From positions 124,001 to 188,000 of the forward strand of contig CAXXPV010000004.1 of NCBI GenBank assembly GCA_963675935.2: a stretch of 64,000 nt of DNA. Direction: 5' to 3'. Below are positions 9,135 to 18,100 of this stretch, piece after piece. A program made the position numbers and the translations under genes. Every line of letters begins with the position of its first letter. The first letter of the stretch is position 1. Below the pieces are notes generated by a model. That model saw only the letters and a list, made by a program, of their open reading frames with translations. It did not search any database and was not told the origin of the DNA. The DNA is from G963675935 sp963675935 (lineage in GTDB: Bacteria > Planctomycetota > Planctomycetia > Pirellulales > Thermoguttaceae).

Positions 9135-9361
9135 CCCTGGCCTCCTCCTTTGTGCAGTTTCTCGCTCGGGCGATTCCTTTCGTCCAGTTTTACCCCCCAA
9201 TTGATAATACAAAACCCGCCGTCCTGCAAAGTGCAAGGTGCGCAACCACTGGGGGGCTGCGAAAACTGCCGTTGCCCCAAATCCCCAAATGTTGCTATCA
9301 TCCCGCCTTCCCATGCGGCGAACAAGGATGTTCATTTGCGCAAAAGGAGGCGCCGCCAGTC

Positions 9362-9913
9362 ATGCAGTCGTCGGCAACAGTTACTCTTAGGGCATTCGTG
9401 ATGATGGCGTGCGCGGTGATTATTCCCGTGTTCGCCATGTCGGGCGCTTCGTGGCCTGATATTCTCAAGAAATTTCAGAACTTTCGTTTTCCGGCCCTTT
9501 TGGATCCCGCGGCGGCGTCCACCACGTCTTCCTCCCCGCCGGCGACATTGTCCATTCCGTCGGTCACGCTTGGCGAAGCGCCGCGGTTTGCGGCCGGCAG
9601 CCCGACGGTCGAGCCATCCGCGGCCTCGGCATTATCGGTTTTGCCGGCAAAGTCGGCCGACGCCGCCTTGGTTTCCACGCAGTTCGACGGCATTCCAGAC
9701 CGGCTCCAAGCGTTGGGGGCGACGTATTACGTGCTGGAAGCCTGGGGAAATCAGCAGCAACAGTACCGCTTCTTCTGCAAAATGGCCGTCGGAGGCGACG
9801 CCGACTACGCCCATTGTTTCGAGGCCATCGAGGCCGATCCGCTTCAGGCCATGCGTCAAGTGATGCGGCAGGTCGAAGCTTGGCAAAGCGAAACGGCGGG
9901 CATGAAATTGTAG
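9362..9913 (+). CDS. Conserved hypothetical protein with N-terminal membrane segment
   Basis: 183 residues from MQSSATVTLRAFVMMAC; AGGAGG stands 11 bp upstream, which decides the start over a longer open frame. A hydrophobic segment at residues 8-27 (signal or anchor) is followed by a Pro/Ala/Ser-rich linker (about 35-110) and a compact C-terminal domain: RLQALGATYYVLEAWGNQQQ, YRFFCKMAVGGDADYAHCFEA, DPLQAMRQVMRQVEAW. Two Cys in the last domain could pair. Probably exported or envelope-anchored; function unknown. Confidence 0.7.
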   Translation: MQSSATVTLRAFVMMACAVIIPVFAMSGASWPDILKKFQNFRFPALLDPAAASTTSSSPPATLSIPSVTLGEAPRFAAGSPTVEPSAASALSVLPAKSADAALVSTQFDGIPDRLQALGATYYVLEAWGNQQQQYRFFCKMAVGGDADYAHCFEAIEADPLQAMRQVMRQVEAWQSETAGMKL

Positions 9914-10259
9914 CCGGGCGACTCCCGTCGCCGAATTTTAGGGCTTGGGTCTTTGGGCTTGGCATGAAGCCCTGGGAATATGGCTCGAAATTGTTTGCCC
10001 ATTTTTGCACCCATCCGCCCGGCACAAGTGCCGGGGCTAAACGGGTCGATGGGAAAGTTTTGCCCCCAAATCCTAAGTCCCAAGCCCCAAGACCTTATAA
10101 GAAGCCCAGCCCCCTCTTGCCAAAAGCCCCGTCCCGCGTCTACGCTGACTTTCCATGAAGCCGAAAACACCAAGTGTCGGGCAACAGTTGGGAAGCGTGG
10201 CGATGCGCTATCGGTATCCCTGCGCAATAGGGGTACATTGGCCTGGCGTTTCTCGCCAC
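9914..10259. other. Intergenic region between the hypothetical gene and scpB
   Basis: About 345 bp. It contains GGGCTTGGG repeats facing CCCAAGCCC around 9940-10095, and pieces of palindromic repeats (GGCGACTCCCGTCGCC, GGCACAAGTGCCGGGGCTAA). No credible gene. An in-frame ATG at 10155 could extend scpB into it. Confidence 0.5.
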
Positions 10260-11339
10260 ATGAGGGGGGCGCGGAAGACAAACCTTACGGCGATACAGTT
10301 CGGCGGGGGGGTGTCCGCTTCCCTCAATAACCATTTTGTACGGTTGGAAGCTCTGCTTTTTCTTTCGCGGCAGCCCCTAACAAGCCGAAAACTAGCCCAG
10401 TTGGCCGACTTGGCGGACGGAACAAAAGCGCGTACACTGGTCCGAACGCTAAATCGGAGGTACGATGCCAATAGCAGTGCGTTTCGCGTAGAGGAGGTTG
10501 CTGGCGGTTTTCAGTTGATGACGCGGTCGAAGTTCGCCCCGTGGCTGCGGCGGCTTTGCTCCGCGCCGCCGGAAATCCGTTTGTCGCCGCCGGCCATGGA
10601 AACCCTGGCCGTCGTCGCCTATCGGCAGCCGGTTTTGCGGGCGGAAATCGAGGCCATCCGTGGCGTACAGTCGGGCGAGGTGCTTCGACAATTGATCGAA
10701 CGCGACCTCGTCCGAATCGCGGGCCGCTCCGATGAACTCGGCCGACCGTTCCTTTACGGAACCACCAAACAATTCCTGCAAATTTTTGGACTGCGACATC
10801 TCGATGAACTTCCCAGGGCCGATGCCCTGCGGAAGCGCGAGCCAACGCCCGATATTCAAAACCAATCCGATATTCCGACCGATTTTGATTCCGATATTCA
10901 AAACCAATCCAACCAATCCCAAGTTGCGGCAGAGGAGGAAAACGTGAGCACACTCACCACCAAAACTCGGCGGGTTGTCGCCGAGAAATGTTCCGCCACG
11001 GTTGTCGAACATCGACACAACGATCGTCCTGGCAACCAAGGCGCTTTCGCCAAGTATGCAGACGATGAAGACGTCGACGATGAGGACGACGATGAGGACG
11101 ACGACCTCGACGACGAGGAAGACATCGACGAAGACTTCGACGAGGAGGAAGAGGAAGACGAAGACGAAGACGAAGAAGACCTCGACGACGAGCCTTGGGA
11201 AGAAGTCGAAGACGACGATGAGGATCTCGACGACGACGAGGACGATGAAGATTGGGACGACGATGAAGACTGGGATGACGATGACGATTGGGACGACGAT
11301 GAAGAGGAAGAGGAAGAAGAGGAGGAAGGGGGAGAGTAA
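10260..11339 (+). CDS. scpB: Segregation and condensation protein B with long acidic tail
   Basis: About 359 residues if started at 10260; earlier in-frame ATGs at 10155 and 10203 are possible and no ribosome site settles it. ScpB forms two winged helices that bind ScpA-SMC in chromosome segregation; here they span RLEALLFLSRQPLTSRKLAQL to FLYGTTKQFLQIFGLRHLDEL (signature LAVVAYRQPVLRAEIEAIRG). The family ends there. This protein adds a linker with three DIQNQS-type repeats and then about 100 residues of nearly pure Asp/Glu with scattered Trp, ending EEEEGGE. scpA is not in the window. Confidence 0.88.
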   Translation: MRGARKTNLTAIQFGGGVSASLNNHFVRLEALLFLSRQPLTSRKLAQLADLADGTKARTLVRTLNRRYDANSSAFRVEEVAGGFQLMTRSKFAPWLRRLCSAPPEIRLSPPAMETLAVVAYRQPVLRAEIEAIRGVQSGEVLRQLIERDLVRIAGRSDELGRPFLYGTTKQFLQIFGLRHLDELPRADALRKREPTPDIQNQSDIPTDFDSDIQNQSNQSQVAAEEENVSTLTTKTRRVVAEKCSATVVEHRHNDRPGNQGAFAKYADDEDVDDEDDDEDDDLDDEEDIDEDFDEEEEEDEDEDEEDLDDEPWEEVEDDDEDLDDDEDDEDWDDDEDWDDDDDWDDDEEEEEEEEEGGE

Positions 11340-11360
11340 CCTTAGTTCCAAACGGATTCC

Positions 11361-12002
11361 ATGATGAACGACGCCGCGCCGGGATCGGCGGGTACGATCT
11401 GGACCCTCGGGCACTCCAATCACCCGGTGGAGGTCGTCCTCGACCTGCTGGTCCGGCATCGGATTGAAGTGCTGGTCGACGTCCGTTCGAGTCCCTACTC
11501 GCGATATGCCTCGCAGTTCAACCGCGAGGCGTTTCGGCCCGCGCTCAAAAATCACGGAATTCAATACCTGTACCTCGGCGACCTGTTGGGCGGTCGAACC
11601 GAGGATCGGCGATTTTACGACGACGAGGGCCGGGTGCTTTACGGCCGCTTGGCCGAATCGCCCGGCTTTCGCCAGGGGATCGAGCGGCTGTTGGTTGGCA
11701 TCCAGAAGTTTCGCACGGCGATTCTCTGCGGCGAGGAGAACCCGGCGGAGTGTCATCGCCGGCTGTTGGTGGGCCGGGTGTTGCAGCAGCGCGGCGCGCA
11801 GGTCGTCCACATCCGCGGCGACGGCCGCGCGCAAACCGAGGTCGAACTGGCCGCCGAGGAAAAGTTCCAAAAGACCAAGGGTCAGCTCGCTCTCTTCGAG
11901 ACGGAGGAGCCTGGCGAGTGGAAATCCACACAATCGGTTTTACCCAAAAAAACGCCGCCGAATTCTTCGACGCCCTGCGACGAGCAGGAATCCGCCGACT
12001 GA
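11361..12002 (+). CDS. DUF488 family protein (first of a pair)
   Basis: 213 residues. DUF488 signatures are IWTLGHSNHPVEVVLDLL, VLVDVRSSPYSRYASQFN and the terminal ILCGEENPAECHRRLL, where a Cys and a CHR motif are conserved. The family is common but its activity is unsettled; the conserved Cys and Arg suggest nucleotide or redox chemistry. The C-terminal 30 residues are Lys/Ser-rich and overlap the next gene in another frame by 85 bp. It follows scpB by 21 bp. Confidence 0.85.
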   Translation: MMNDAAPGSAGTIWTLGHSNHPVEVVLDLLVRHRIEVLVDVRSSPYSRYASQFNREAFRPALKNHGIQYLYLGDLLGGRTEDRRFYDDEGRVLYGRLAESPGFRQGIERLLVGIQKFRTAILCGEENPAECHRRLLVGRVLQQRGAQVVHIRGDGRAQTEVELAAEEKFQKTKGQLALFETEEPGEWKSTQSVLPKKTPPNSSTPCDEQESAD

Positions 12003-12355
12003 TCGACGTGCGGCTGAACAACACGTCGCAGTTGGCCGCATTCGCAAAGCGCGACGATCTGCAATACTTCCTCCGCGAACTCTGCGGGGCCGAGTATCTT
12101 CATGAGCCGGCGCTGGCCCCCACCAAGGAAATCCTCGACGCCTACAAGAAAAAACAAATCTCGTGGGAGGAATACGAGATTCGCTTCATCGATCTCTTGA
12201 TCGACCGGGCGGTCGAAAACGTCGTCGATCAGCGGCTGTTCGACGTGCCGGCCGTGCTGCTATGCAGCGAGCCTGTCGCGGATCACTGCCACCGCCGGCT
12301 GGCTGCCGAGTACCTCGCCCGCAAATGGGGAGACGTGCGGATAGTGCATCTGTAA
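11918..12355 (+). CDS. DUF488 family protein (second of a pair, GTG start)
   Basis: 145 residues from a GTG at 11918 (VEIHTIGFTQKNAAEFFDAL) preceded by GGAGGAG at a proper distance inside the previous gene. Signatures are RRLIDVRLNNTSQLAAFAKR, YLHEPALAPTKEILDAYKKK and LLCSEPVADHCHRRLAAEYL. It resembles its upstream neighbour at domain level but they are divergent, so they may form a heteromer or act on different substrates. The overlap implies translational coupling. Confidence 0.83.
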   Translation: MEIHTIGFTQKNAAEFFDALRRAGIRRLIDVRLNNTSQLAAFAKRDDLQYFLRELCGAEYLHEPALAPTKEILDAYKKKQISWEEYEIRFIDLLIDRAVENVVDQRLFDVPAVLLCSEPVADHCHRRLAAEYLARKWGDVRIVHL

Positions 12356-12476
12356 GAAATGGGTACCCTTCCGGCGGACTTGACACACCCATCATCCAGG
12401 ATAAAATCATCCGTACAGGAGACGCCCAGCCCCCAGCCATGCGCCCTGATCCCTGCCCCTTCCTCTCTCCGCCTGC

Positions 12477-13550
12477 ATGATCCGCCGCATTGATACGCCC
12501 GACGACGTTCCGCTTCCGCTCCTGGTTACCGGCGTGGCCGGCGTGCCGGGCTATAATGCGATGCATTATTTCCACGCGAAGTATCCCGGCCAAGTCGTCG
12601 GCATCCGTCAGGCCGACAATTTTCGGCTGGTCGGCCCGGGCGTGGTCGCTTGCAACGCCGAGGACCGCGACGGGCTGGCTCGGCTTTTCGAGCAATACGA
12701 TTTTGCCGCCGTGCTCGACTGCGCCGGCAACTGCGCGCTCAAGCAATGCGAACTTGCCCCGGAAATCGCGTGGCGGATCAACGTCGAGGGCGTAAAAAAC
12801 CTGCTCTCGCAAACCGTGCCGCGCGGCCTGCGGTTGGTGCATCTTTCGTGCGACCTCGTTTATTCCGGCGACGAAGGTAGCGGCGGCTACGTCGAAACCG
12901 ATCCGACCGATCCGGTCACCGTCTATGGAAAAACCATGGCCGCCGGCGAGGAAGTGATTCGGGCCGCCGATCCGACGGCCGCCATCCTGCGGATTTCGCT
13001 GCCGATGGGCGTCAGTTTCAGCGGCCACGCCGGCGCGATCGACTGGATCACGTCGCGGTTCAAGAAGTCGCGGCCGGCCACGCTTTATTTTGACGAAATC
13101 CGCACGCCCACCTACACCGATTGTTACAATCGGCTTTATGAGCAAATGCTGGTGGGCCGTTGGAGCGGCATCTATCACGCCGGCGCGTCGCGGCGGTTGA
13201 GCCTCTATCAGATCGCGCAGGTCATCAATCGCGTCGGCGGATACGATCCGAATTGTCTGATGGGCACGCCGCGAGGCGAGGCCGCGCCGATTCCGCCCCG
13301 GGCAGGCAACGTCTGCATGGATTGCAGCAAGCTGATCGACGCCTTGGGCTGCGATCCGTTCGATCCTTGGCCCTATTGCGACGCACTCGCGCCGACGCAC
13401 GACGATTGGCACCACGAGCGTCCGGCCGGCGAGACGCGTTCGCCCGGCGAATTGCATCGGGTGTTGGCCCGCAATCCGCTACGGCGGAAGGACGGAAAGA
13501 CGGACGAGCGGTTCGCCCACGCTCGATACGGGGTGTTGCAGCCGTCGTGA
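12477..13550 (+). CDS. RmlD/epimerase-like NAD(P)-dependent sugar reductase
   Basis: 357 residues of the extended SDR type. The dinucleotide loop is TGVAGVPGYNAM, followed by DCAGNCALKQCELAPEIAWRINVEGVKNL, LSCDLVYSGD and the catalytic YGKTMAAGEEVI (YxxxK). Placement of signatures matches dTDP-4-dehydrorhamnose reductase (RmlD), but I see no other rml genes, so the substrate is unknown. The C-terminus is Arg/Lys-rich. No ribosome site is evident at this ATG; the frame is otherwise clear. Confidence 0.82.
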   Translation: MIRRIDTPDDVPLPLLVTGVAGVPGYNAMHYFHAKYPGQVVGIRQADNFRLVGPGVVACNAEDRDGLARLFEQYDFAAVLDCAGNCALKQCELAPEIAWRINVEGVKNLLSQTVPRGLRLVHLSCDLVYSGDEGSGGYVETDPTDPVTVYGKTMAAGEEVIRAADPTAAILRISLPMGVSFSGHAGAIDWITSRFKKSRPATLYFDEIRTPTYTDCYNRLYEQMLVGRWSGIYHAGASRRLSLYQIAQVINRVGGYDPNCLMGTPRGEAAPIPPRAGNVCMDCSKLIDALGCDPFDPWPYCDALAPTHDDWHHERPAGETRSPGELHRVLARNPLRRKDGKTDERFAHARYGVLQPS

Positions 13551-13570
13551 TGCGTTGCTTCAGGAGCGAC

Positions 13571-13599
13571 TTGACTATTATGTCATAAGGAATCATAAT
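13571..13599 (+). promoter_or_regulatory. Promoter of the RelE/HTH pair, giving a near-leaderless message
   Basis: TTGACT (13571-13576), a 17-bp spacer and CATAAT (13594-13599). The ATG of the toxin is at 13606, about where transcription should start, so the toxin message would have almost no leader. ATTATG at 13578 and CATAAT at 13594 form an inverted repeat that may be the operator. Confidence 0.5.
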
Positions 13600-13605
13600 T
13601 GAATC

Positions 13606-13851
13606 ATGGTCCGACTGACCGCGACTGCCAGAAAACAGCTTGCGCAGCTCCCTGCGTCCATTCGGGCGAGGATGTACGACCTGTTGGAGCGGCTGGAAAA
13701 ATGGCCGGAAGTAAGCGGAGCCAAGCCGTTGCGGGGAAATCTTTCAGGACGGTATCGCTTGCGAACCGGGGACTTCCGAATGCAGTTTCGGGTGGTCGAT
13801 AACGTCGTCATCGTCGAACAAATTGGACATCGGGACGGATTTTATGAGTAG
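13606..13851 (+). CDS. RelE/ParE-superfamily toxin
   Basis: 81 residues: MVRLTATARKQLAQLPASIRARMYDLLERL, then SGAKPLRGNLSGRYRLRTGDFRMQFRV and VVIVEQIGHRDGFYE. This is the RelE fold, with the LSGRYRLRTGDFR core typical of ribosome-dependent mRNA interferases. It overlaps the start of the downstream HTH gene by 8 bp. Toxin-first order is the HigBA-like arrangement. Confidence 0.85.
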   Translation: MVRLTATARKQLAQLPASIRARMYDLLERLEKWPEVSGAKPLRGNLSGRYRLRTGDFRMQFRVVDNVVIVEQIGHRDGFYE

Positions 13852-14185
13852 AACCACCATCAACATCATGGGTACGCGATTTGTCTTGATCCCCGAGGCC
13901 GAACTTGCGGCCATCGAGGGGCCGGATTTCCCGCCCATCGACGAGGACGGCACTTGCGAAGCCTTGCCGTTTCTACGAGCCTCAATTGCAAGGGACATCG
14001 TCCGCGAACGACGCACACTTGGACTGACTCAGGTTCAATTGGCCAAACTGGCGGGAATTCGCCAAGAAACGCTCTCTCGCTTGGAATCCGGCAAGCACAA
14101 ACCCAACGTGCGAACGGTCGAACGGATCGAGGCCGCGTTGAAACAAAAGCGAAAGCGGACGAAAGATTGTCCCAAACTCCGTTGA
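13844..14185 (+). CDS. HTH (XRE/HigA-like) antitoxin
   Basis: 113 residues from MSRTTINIMG, overlapping the toxin gene. The C-terminal half has the XRE helix-turn-helix (RTLGLTQVQLAKLAGIRQETLSRLESGKHKPNVRTVERI). The N-terminal half (GTRFVLIPEAELAAIEGPDFPP) resembles the toxin-neutralising part of this pair type. It should bind the toxin and repress the promoter at 13571. Confidence 0.85.
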   Translation: MSRTTINIMGTRFVLIPEAELAAIEGPDFPPIDEDGTCEALPFLRASIARDIVRERRTLGLTQVQLAKLAGIRQETLSRLESGKHKPNVRTVERIEAALKQKRKRTKDCPKLR

Positions 14186-14285
14186 TCAACAGACCTTTCG
14201 CAATTTCAAAGCAAATCAGGCAAACTTGATTGTTCCGACCAATGTGAAGACGGTAATCGTCACCATCTACCACTTGCTAGAGTTG

Positions 14286-14322
14286 TTGGCAATAATTGCC
14301 AATTATGCTAGAATTGTTCTAG
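14286..14322 (+). promoter_or_regulatory. parDE promoter with two overlapping palindromes
   Basis: TTGGCA (14286-14291), 17 bp, TAGAAT (14309-14314). The palindrome TTGGCAATAATTGCCAA (14286-14302) covers the -35 box, and CTAGAA-N3-TTCTAG (14308-14322) covers the -10 box. This is the layout expected for autorepression by the ParD-like antitoxin. Confidence 0.65.
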
Positions 14323-14349
14323 TTCGATAGCTTTGGGAAGAACTTTCTT

Positions 14350-14652
14350 ATGCCGACGCGCAACATCAATTTGACGGATCGTTACGACCACTTTGTCGAC
14401 GAATTGGTGACTTCCGGGCGATATTCCAACGCCAGCGAAGTCATGCGGGCGGGACTACGCATCCTTGAAGAGCAAACACACGAAGAAAACGAGAAAATTA
14501 AGACGCTTCGCGGCATGGCCTCGAAGGCATTCGACGAGTTGGATCATGGGCAAGGGATCGTGATGGACAGTGAGGAAAAGTTGGCCGAATTCATTGGCCG
14601 GATCGGTCGCCGCGCCGCCAAAAGCGGAAAGCACTCCCCAGGCAGAGGGTGA
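14350..14652 (+). CDS. parD: ParD-family antitoxin
   Basis: 100 residues. MPTRNINLTDRYDHFVDELV, SGRYSNASEVMRAGLRILEE is the ribbon-helix-helix DNA-binding domain of the ParD/CopG group. The C-terminal tail (SEEKLAEFIGRIGRR) would wrap the toxin. The gene heads an operon under the palindromic promoter at 14286. Confidence 0.88.
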   Translation: MPTRNINLTDRYDHFVDELVTSGRYSNASEVMRAGLRILEEQTHEENEKIKTLRGMASKAFDELDHGQGIVMDSEEKLAEFIGRIGRRAAKSGKHSPGRG

Positions 14653-14696
14653 CTTTCGCCCAAAAATCGGCCGCCCAAAAAACGGATCGTTCCGCC

Positions 14697-15062
14697 ATGT
14701 CCCATTACGTCATCTCGCCGGCGGCGGAACGCGACATCGAAACGATTCTCGCTTGGACTCACGAGCGATTCGGCCAACAAGGGCGCTTGCGGTATGAATC
14801 GCTTTTGGTTCGCGCGATTCAAGACCTCGTCGAAAATCCTCGACGCGCCGGCAGTCTGGCCAGGCCGGAAATTATGCCGGCCGCGCGAACCTATCATCTT
14901 TGTCACAGTCGAAATCGCGTGAAACCGGCCGGCGATCGCGTGCATCGCCCACGCCATCTTCTGTTGTATCGAATCCGCGAGGACGGTCAGGTTGAGATTG
15001 GCCGAGTGCTTCACGACCGGATGGACCTTCTTCGGCATCTTCCCGACGAGTACCGGCGATGA
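14697..15062 (+). CDS. parE: ParE-family toxin
   Basis: 121 residues from MSHYVISPAAERDIETILAW; an in-frame upstream start at 14649 would overlap parD by 4 bp. HERFGQQGRLRYESLLVRAIQDLVENPRRAG and HDRMDLLRHLPDEYR match ParE. The middle (HSRNRVKPAGDRVHRPRHLLLYRI) is the expected conserved Arg strand. ParE toxins poison DNA gyrase in studied cases; the target here is inferred. Confidence 0.85.
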   Translation: MSHYVISPAAERDIETILAWTHERFGQQGRLRYESLLVRAIQDLVENPRRAGSLARPEIMPAARTYHLCHSRNRVKPAGDRVHRPRHLLLYRIREDGQVEIGRVLHDRMDLLRHLPDEYRR

Positions 15063-15172
15063 GAAAGGAACCACGCCGCCAATTGGCAACGATAATCCTA
15101 TGTTGCCGTCGCGCTGGACCGGAATAATCGGCCGCGGTATACTCGAATAAGGGTACGAGGAGGGTTCGCCCG

Positions 15173-18100
15173 ATGTCGCCAACGGCCGAAAACGTCCTAC
15201 GCCGGCTCGATGGAGCGCGGCAAAAATGGTGGATTGTCTCGCTGCTGACCACCACCATGCTGGCCGCTTGCGCCTCGCTGGCCGCGATCATGGCGATGAT
15301 GACTGCCGACGCCCTTTTCTTGTTCACGCAGCCGGTGCTTTTGGCATTTTTTCTGACATGGCTGCTGCTGACTGGCGCGATGCTGGCGGTCGTCGGGCGC
15401 CGGGTGTTCGTCGGTCAGCGGAGCCTTGAAGCCGCGGCCCGGCGGGTCGAATCGGAATTCCCCGAATTGGGCAGCCGGCTAATCAATCTGGTTCAACTCG
15501 CCGAGGACAACCAGCCGGCTGCCGCCGCGTTTCGCGAGGCCGCGATTCGCCAGGCAGCCGAGCAACTCGGCGGCACGGCCTTCGATCGGGCGCCCTCGCG
15601 CGAGTCGCGCCGCCGGCGTTTACTGCATTGCATGCAAACGCCGCGCGATCTGGCTGAAGCGATGGTCGTGTTGGCGCTGCTTTTGATCGTGGCCGGCGTT
15701 TGCCAATCGCGGATGCCCAATTGGGGTTCCGCGGCGTCGCGGCTCTTGGCCCCGTGGAAGTTCACGCCGTCGGTTGGGTCGGTCAAAATCGTTTCCGTAT
15801 CGCCCGGCAACGCGGAAGTGTTGGTTGGCGAGAGCGTCGAAATTGCCGCCGAGATCGAAAACGCCGACGGTGCGCCACATGAGGCCGCGCTGTTTCTTAC
15901 AGCCGAAGGCGAGTCGGAAACGAAGCTGCCGATGACGGCCGACAAAGCTTTCTTGAAATTTCGACTGACCGTGCCGTCGATATTGAAACCGTGCAGCTAC
16001 CGGCTGGAGATCGGCGATTCGCAAACGCAGGCGTATCGGATCGGCGTGCGCGAGAAGCCCACGGTGGAAAGCGTCGAGGCCGTGTTCCACTATCCGGCGT
16101 ATCTCGGCCGGGCCGACGAAACAATTCGGCCCGCGAGCCTCGACATCGAGGCGCCGCAGTACAGCGTCGCGGAGCTTAGGCTGCGAACGTCAACGCCCGT
16201 GGCTCGGGGGCACGTGCAACTCGGCGGCGAGCGGTTGCTGGGCCGCGTCGAGGAAGATGGGCGTCTGCTGGTTGTTTCGCTGCCGCTGATGAAGAACGGA
16301 GCGTACACGGTTCATTTGTTCAACGACGTGGGCCACACCGACGCGAGCCCTCGGCAAAACCGCGTTTCGGTCATTCCCGACGCCGCGCCGACGGCCGAAT
16401 TGCTGAAGCCCGCGAGGCAATCCACCGCCTCGCTCGGCGGCGAGTTGGAAGTGCTTGCCAGGGCCGGCGACGACCACGGACTCGGCCGGCTGCGGTTGGA
16501 AATGAAAATTGCGAAGTCGGAATCGGACGAGGGCGAGGCTTCTGAAGCGGTCGAGGTTGTGAAACAGTGGGTCGATTTCGCGGGCAATTCGACGACAGCC
16601 GTGCGCCGGCACGTTTTGCCGCTCAAGCCCGATGTGGTCAAGCCGGGGCAAACGGTTTTGCTCCGCGCGGTGGCCGGCGACCGCCGGTCGATTGACTCCG
16701 GATCGATCCACTTGAAGCCGCAAGAGACGGCCGGCGCTTGGCACGCGGTGAAAATCATCGCCCTGGAAGAGGAGCAAGTGGCGGCGCTCAAGCAGTTCGA
16801 CGACTTGCGGGCGGCGATTTTCGCGATCTTGGAGAAGCAGATTCGAGCGAGGACGGCGGGAAATAATGCGAAACCGCAAGCGGTAAAACTGGAATCGAAT
16901 CCCTCGATCGCCGACGTTCGCACCCGGCAGATCGACATCCAAAAAACCACGACCGATCTGTCGCGATCGATCACTCCGGGCGACAATAAAGAACGACGGA
17001 CGATCAAGCGAACGCTGAACGGTTTGGCGGTTGGCGACATGCTCGAAGCCGTCTCGCAGTGTGATGTGTTGATGAAGATCGCCGGACCGACGGCAAAACT
17101 GACCGCCGCGCAAGATCGGATCATCGACACGCTTAGAAAGCTGCTCGACGTGGTTCGACGCGCCGAAGCGGAAGCAATGGCCGACATGAAAAAACGCCCC
17201 GGCGGCGACTTGCCCGACGATGCGAGGCAGAAGCTCGAAGACATTCGCGCGAAGCTCGACAAGTTTCTGAAGCAGCAAAAGAAGATCATCGAGGCCGGCG
17301 AGAATCTGGCGAAGACGCCGGTCGAGGATTTCTCGAAGGAGCAAGAAGAGTTGCTCAAAGGCATGGCTGCGGCCGAGGACGAGTGGGCGAAATTCATGAA
17401 GGATTTGCATTCCGACCTGAGCAAGCTGCCGGAGCAGGATTTCGCCAACTCGTCGATGGCCAAGGAGTTGGTTGAAATTCAGACGGAACTCAAAATGGCG
17501 GAAGACGCGCTGTTGAAGAAGTCGGTCGATATTGCCGTTCCGCTCGAACAGTTGGGCTATGAAATGGCCGAGGAGTTGAAGACGAACTTGGAGAAGTGGC
17601 TGCCCGACAGCCCCGACCGCGAGAAGTGGAGCCAGGAGGAATCGCTAACCGACAAGGACAAGGAGGCCCCGATGGCCGAATTGCCCGGTGAATTGGAGGA
17701 TTTGGTCGGCGAGTTGATGGAGGAAGAAGAGGATTTGTTCGACGAGATGGAGGACATTTCGAGCAGCGCGGCCGACTCGCTCGACAAGGGCGCCGGCTGG
17801 GACGCCGTGGACGGCCCCATCTCGAACATGAGCGCGAAGGGCGTGACGGGCAATCGGTTGCCCAACACCAGCGAAATCGGCGGTCGGGCGGGCGAAGGGC
17901 GGCAGGGCAAGTCGAGCGGCGAGTTCGTCGGCGACGAAGCCGTCGGCAAGGGCGGCCGCAAAACGCCAAGCCGGCTCACGCCCGACCCCGTGATGAAAGG
18001 CCAGATCAAAGATCATAGTAAGAAGTCGGCCGGCGGGGCGACCGGCGGCGGCAAGGAAAGCGGAAAGGGCGGCGAAGGGCTGGAAGGCCCCGTGCCGCGG

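Noticed and set aside
10449..11933. Minus-strand frame with long VVVIFIVVPIF-like stretches that looks like a membrane protein
   Set aside because: The hydrophobic runs are the antisense of the Asp/Glu tail of ScpB (GAC/GAG read backwards), not real membrane helices.
16190..17463. Two large minus-strand frames within the two-TM gene
   Set aside because: Shadow frames opposite a gene with clear membrane segments and domain structure.
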